DNA from: an uncultured Eubacteriales bacterium
Lineage (GTDB): Bacteria; Bacillota; Clostridia; Oscillospirales; Ruminococcaceae
Length of the DNA stretch: 12,972 nucleotides
Direction of reading: 5' to 3'
NCBI GenBank assembly: GCA_900318545.1
Contig: ONLC01000028.1
Coordinates: 1-12,972 of the forward strand
The notes under the pieces are model-generated. The model worked only from the letters and a program-made list of their open reading frames with translations, ran no database searches and was not told the origin of the DNA. Numbering within the stretch: the stretch's first letter is position 1; the number at the start of each line of letters is the position of its first letter. This document shows positions 11,993-12,972 of the stretch, in pieces. A program made the translations under genes and the position numbers.

Positions 11993-12017
11993 CTCAATTC
12001 TTAAAGAATTGTTATGC
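11987..12017 (+). terminator. AT-rich hairpin overlapping the pyk stop codon
   Basis: Left arm 11987-12000 pairs with right arm 12006-12017 (12 bp, with a two-base bulge on the left). The pyk TAA is inside the left arm. There is no T-run directly after it (AGGGGTAATATTTTATTG), so it would terminate weakly or act in mRNA stability. Confidence 0.4.
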
Positions 12018-12042
12018 AGGGGTAATATTTTATTGAAAAGGC

Positions 12043-12071
12043 TTGAAGTTGGAAAAAGTATATGATACTAT
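12043..12071 (+). promoter_or_regulatory. Possible promoter of pflB
   Basis: -35 TTGAAG (12043-12048), 17-bp spacer, -10 TACTAT (12066-12071) with TGA before it. Each hexamer has mismatches. Read-through from pyk is an alternative source of transcript. Confidence 0.4.
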
Positions 12072-12113
12072 TTTAGTGGATAATAAATGTACTGAATGAC
12101 GGGAGTATGTAAA

Positions 12114-12972
12114 ATGGAAAGAAACTTTTTAGATGAATGGGAGGGCTTTGTGCCCGGAAAATGGTCGAAAACCTCGATCAATCTGCGTGACTTTATTCAG
12201 AAAAACTATACGCTGTATGAGGGTGATGAGAGCTTTCTTGAAGGTCCTACCGAGGCTACAAAAAAGCTATGGGAGCAGGTAACTGACCTTGCTGCCAAGG
12301 AGAGAGAAGCAGGCGGCGTCCTTGATATGGACACCGATATCATATCAACGATCACCTCTCACGGGGCAGGCTACCTTAATAAGGACTTAGAGAAGATAGT
12401 AGGACTTCAGACAGATAAGCCCTTTAAGCGTTCGCTGCAGCCCTTCGGCGGTCTCAGAATGGCTCAGGCTGCCTGCGAGCAGTACGGCTATACTGTTTCG
12501 GACAGGGTGAACGAGATCTTCACAAAATACAGGAAAACACACAATCAGGGCGTTTTTGATGCCTACACTCCTGAAATGAGAATGGCAAGGCACGCAGCTA
12601 TACTGACGGGTCTTCCCGATGCATACGGCAGAGGAAGGATCATCGGCGACTACAGAAGAGTTGCTCTTTACGGAATTGACTATCTGATACTTGATAAGAA
12701 GGATCAGCTTGCTAATTCGCTGGTGAGAATGACCTCTAAGAATATCAGGCTCAGAGAGGAGCTTGCAGAGCAGATAAGGGCTCTCGGAGAGCTTAAGGAG
12801 CTCGGACAGATCTACGGCTGCGATATTTCAAGACCTGCAAAAAATGCAAGAGAGGCTATTCAGTGGCTGTACTTCGGCTACCTTGCAGCAGTCAAGGAGC
12901 AGAACGGTGCTGCTATGTCACTGGGCAGAACCTCGACATTTGTTGATATCTATATCCAGCGTGATATGGAGA
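12114..12972 (+). CDS. pflB: Pyruvate formate-lyase (formate C-acetyltransferase), N-terminal part
   Basis: Glycyl-radical enzyme that cleaves pyruvate with CoA to acetyl-CoA and formate in anaerobic fermentation. Only 286 codons are in the window; the gene runs off the 3' edge, and the family is about 750 residues. Family features seen: MERNFLDEWEGFVPGKW at the start, FLEGPTEATKKLWEQV, GVLDMDTDIISTITSHGAGYL, GLQTDKPFKRSLQPFGG, NQGVFDAYTPEMRMARHAAILTGLPDAYGRGRIIGDYRRVALYG and RPAKNAREAIQWLYFGYLAAVKEQNGAAMSLGR. The active-site cysteine pair and the C-terminal radical glycine lie outside. Start ATG at 12114 has GGGAG 7 bases upstream. It lies directly downstream of pyk, its pyruvate source. The activating enzyme, often next to pflB, would lie beyond the window. 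Confidence 0.97.
   Translation, partial: MERNFLDEWEGFVPGKWSKTSINLRDFIQKNYTLYEGDESFLEGPTEATKKLWEQVTDLAAKEREAGGVLDMDTDIISTITSHGAGYLNKDLEKIVGLQTDKPFKRSLQPFGGLRMAQAACEQYGYTVSDRVNEIFTKYRKTHNQGVFDAYTPEMRMARHAAILTGLPDAYGRGRIIGDYRRVALYGIDYLILDKKDQLANSLVRMTSKNIRLREELAEQIRALGELKELGQIYGCDISRPAKNAREAIQWLYFGYLAAVKEQNGAAMSLGRTSTFVDIYIQRDME

Noticed and set aside
1..12972. CRISPR array, insertion sequence, prophage or defence system
   Set aside because: No regular short repeats with spacers, no transposase, integrase, nuclease or phage gene is visible; the only repeats are those described.

Overview
The window looks like chromosomal DNA from a Gram-positive obligate anaerobe of the Clostridia, most likely a Ruminococcus or close Oscillospiraceae relative. 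This is inferred from the genes and signals rather than from a search. Supporting traits are strong AGGAGG-type ribosome binding sites, sigma-A promoters of TTGACA-N17-TATAAT type, a superoxide reductase, pyruvate formate-lyase beside pyruvate kinase, and Clostridia-typical small families (zinc-ribbon/TPR protein, DUF5685, J-domain protein with a Cys-rich tail).

Layout. (1) 1-508: 3' part of gapA, then its terminator. (2) 545-1614: an accessory patch. It holds a DUF2442 gene, an N-terminally truncated DUF4160 remnant, a second exact copy of the gapA terminator, a possible structured RNA, a promoter-like repeat, and a displaced second copy of the gapA 3' end (1505-1551) followed by its own terminator. 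(3) 1615-3306: an AT-rich zinc-ribbon membrane protein whose promoter carries the second copy of the repeat, a small XRE regulator and a two-helix membrane protein. (4) 3512-5172: a membrane diguanylate cyclase and a superoxide reductase. (5) 5212-5600: a tRNA operon (Gly-Arg-His, minus strand) with its own promoter and terminator. (6) 5621-7783: a minus-strand operon of DUF5685 protein, J-domain protein and polytopic membrane protein. (7) 7790-9192: a MATE exporter. (8) 9211-10356: DAHP synthase, divergent from (9) 10487-12972: pyruvate kinase and the start of pyruvate formate-lyase.

How the genes work together. gapA, pyk and pflB are lower-glycolysis and fermentation enzymes. DAHP synthase draws PEP, the substrate of pyruvate kinase, into aromatic amino acid synthesis, and the two genes are divergently transcribed from one intergenic region. 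Superoxide reductase protects the oxygen-sensitive metabolism; pyruvate formate-lyase is a glycyl-radical enzyme.

The two places most likely to repay study are the patch inserted at the gapA 3' end, which resembles the footprint of an element that integrated into the gene and restored its end with synonymous changes, and the DUF5685/J-domain/membrane operon. In the latter, DUF5685 shows two aspartate-rich motifs resembling those of class I isoprenoid synthases.
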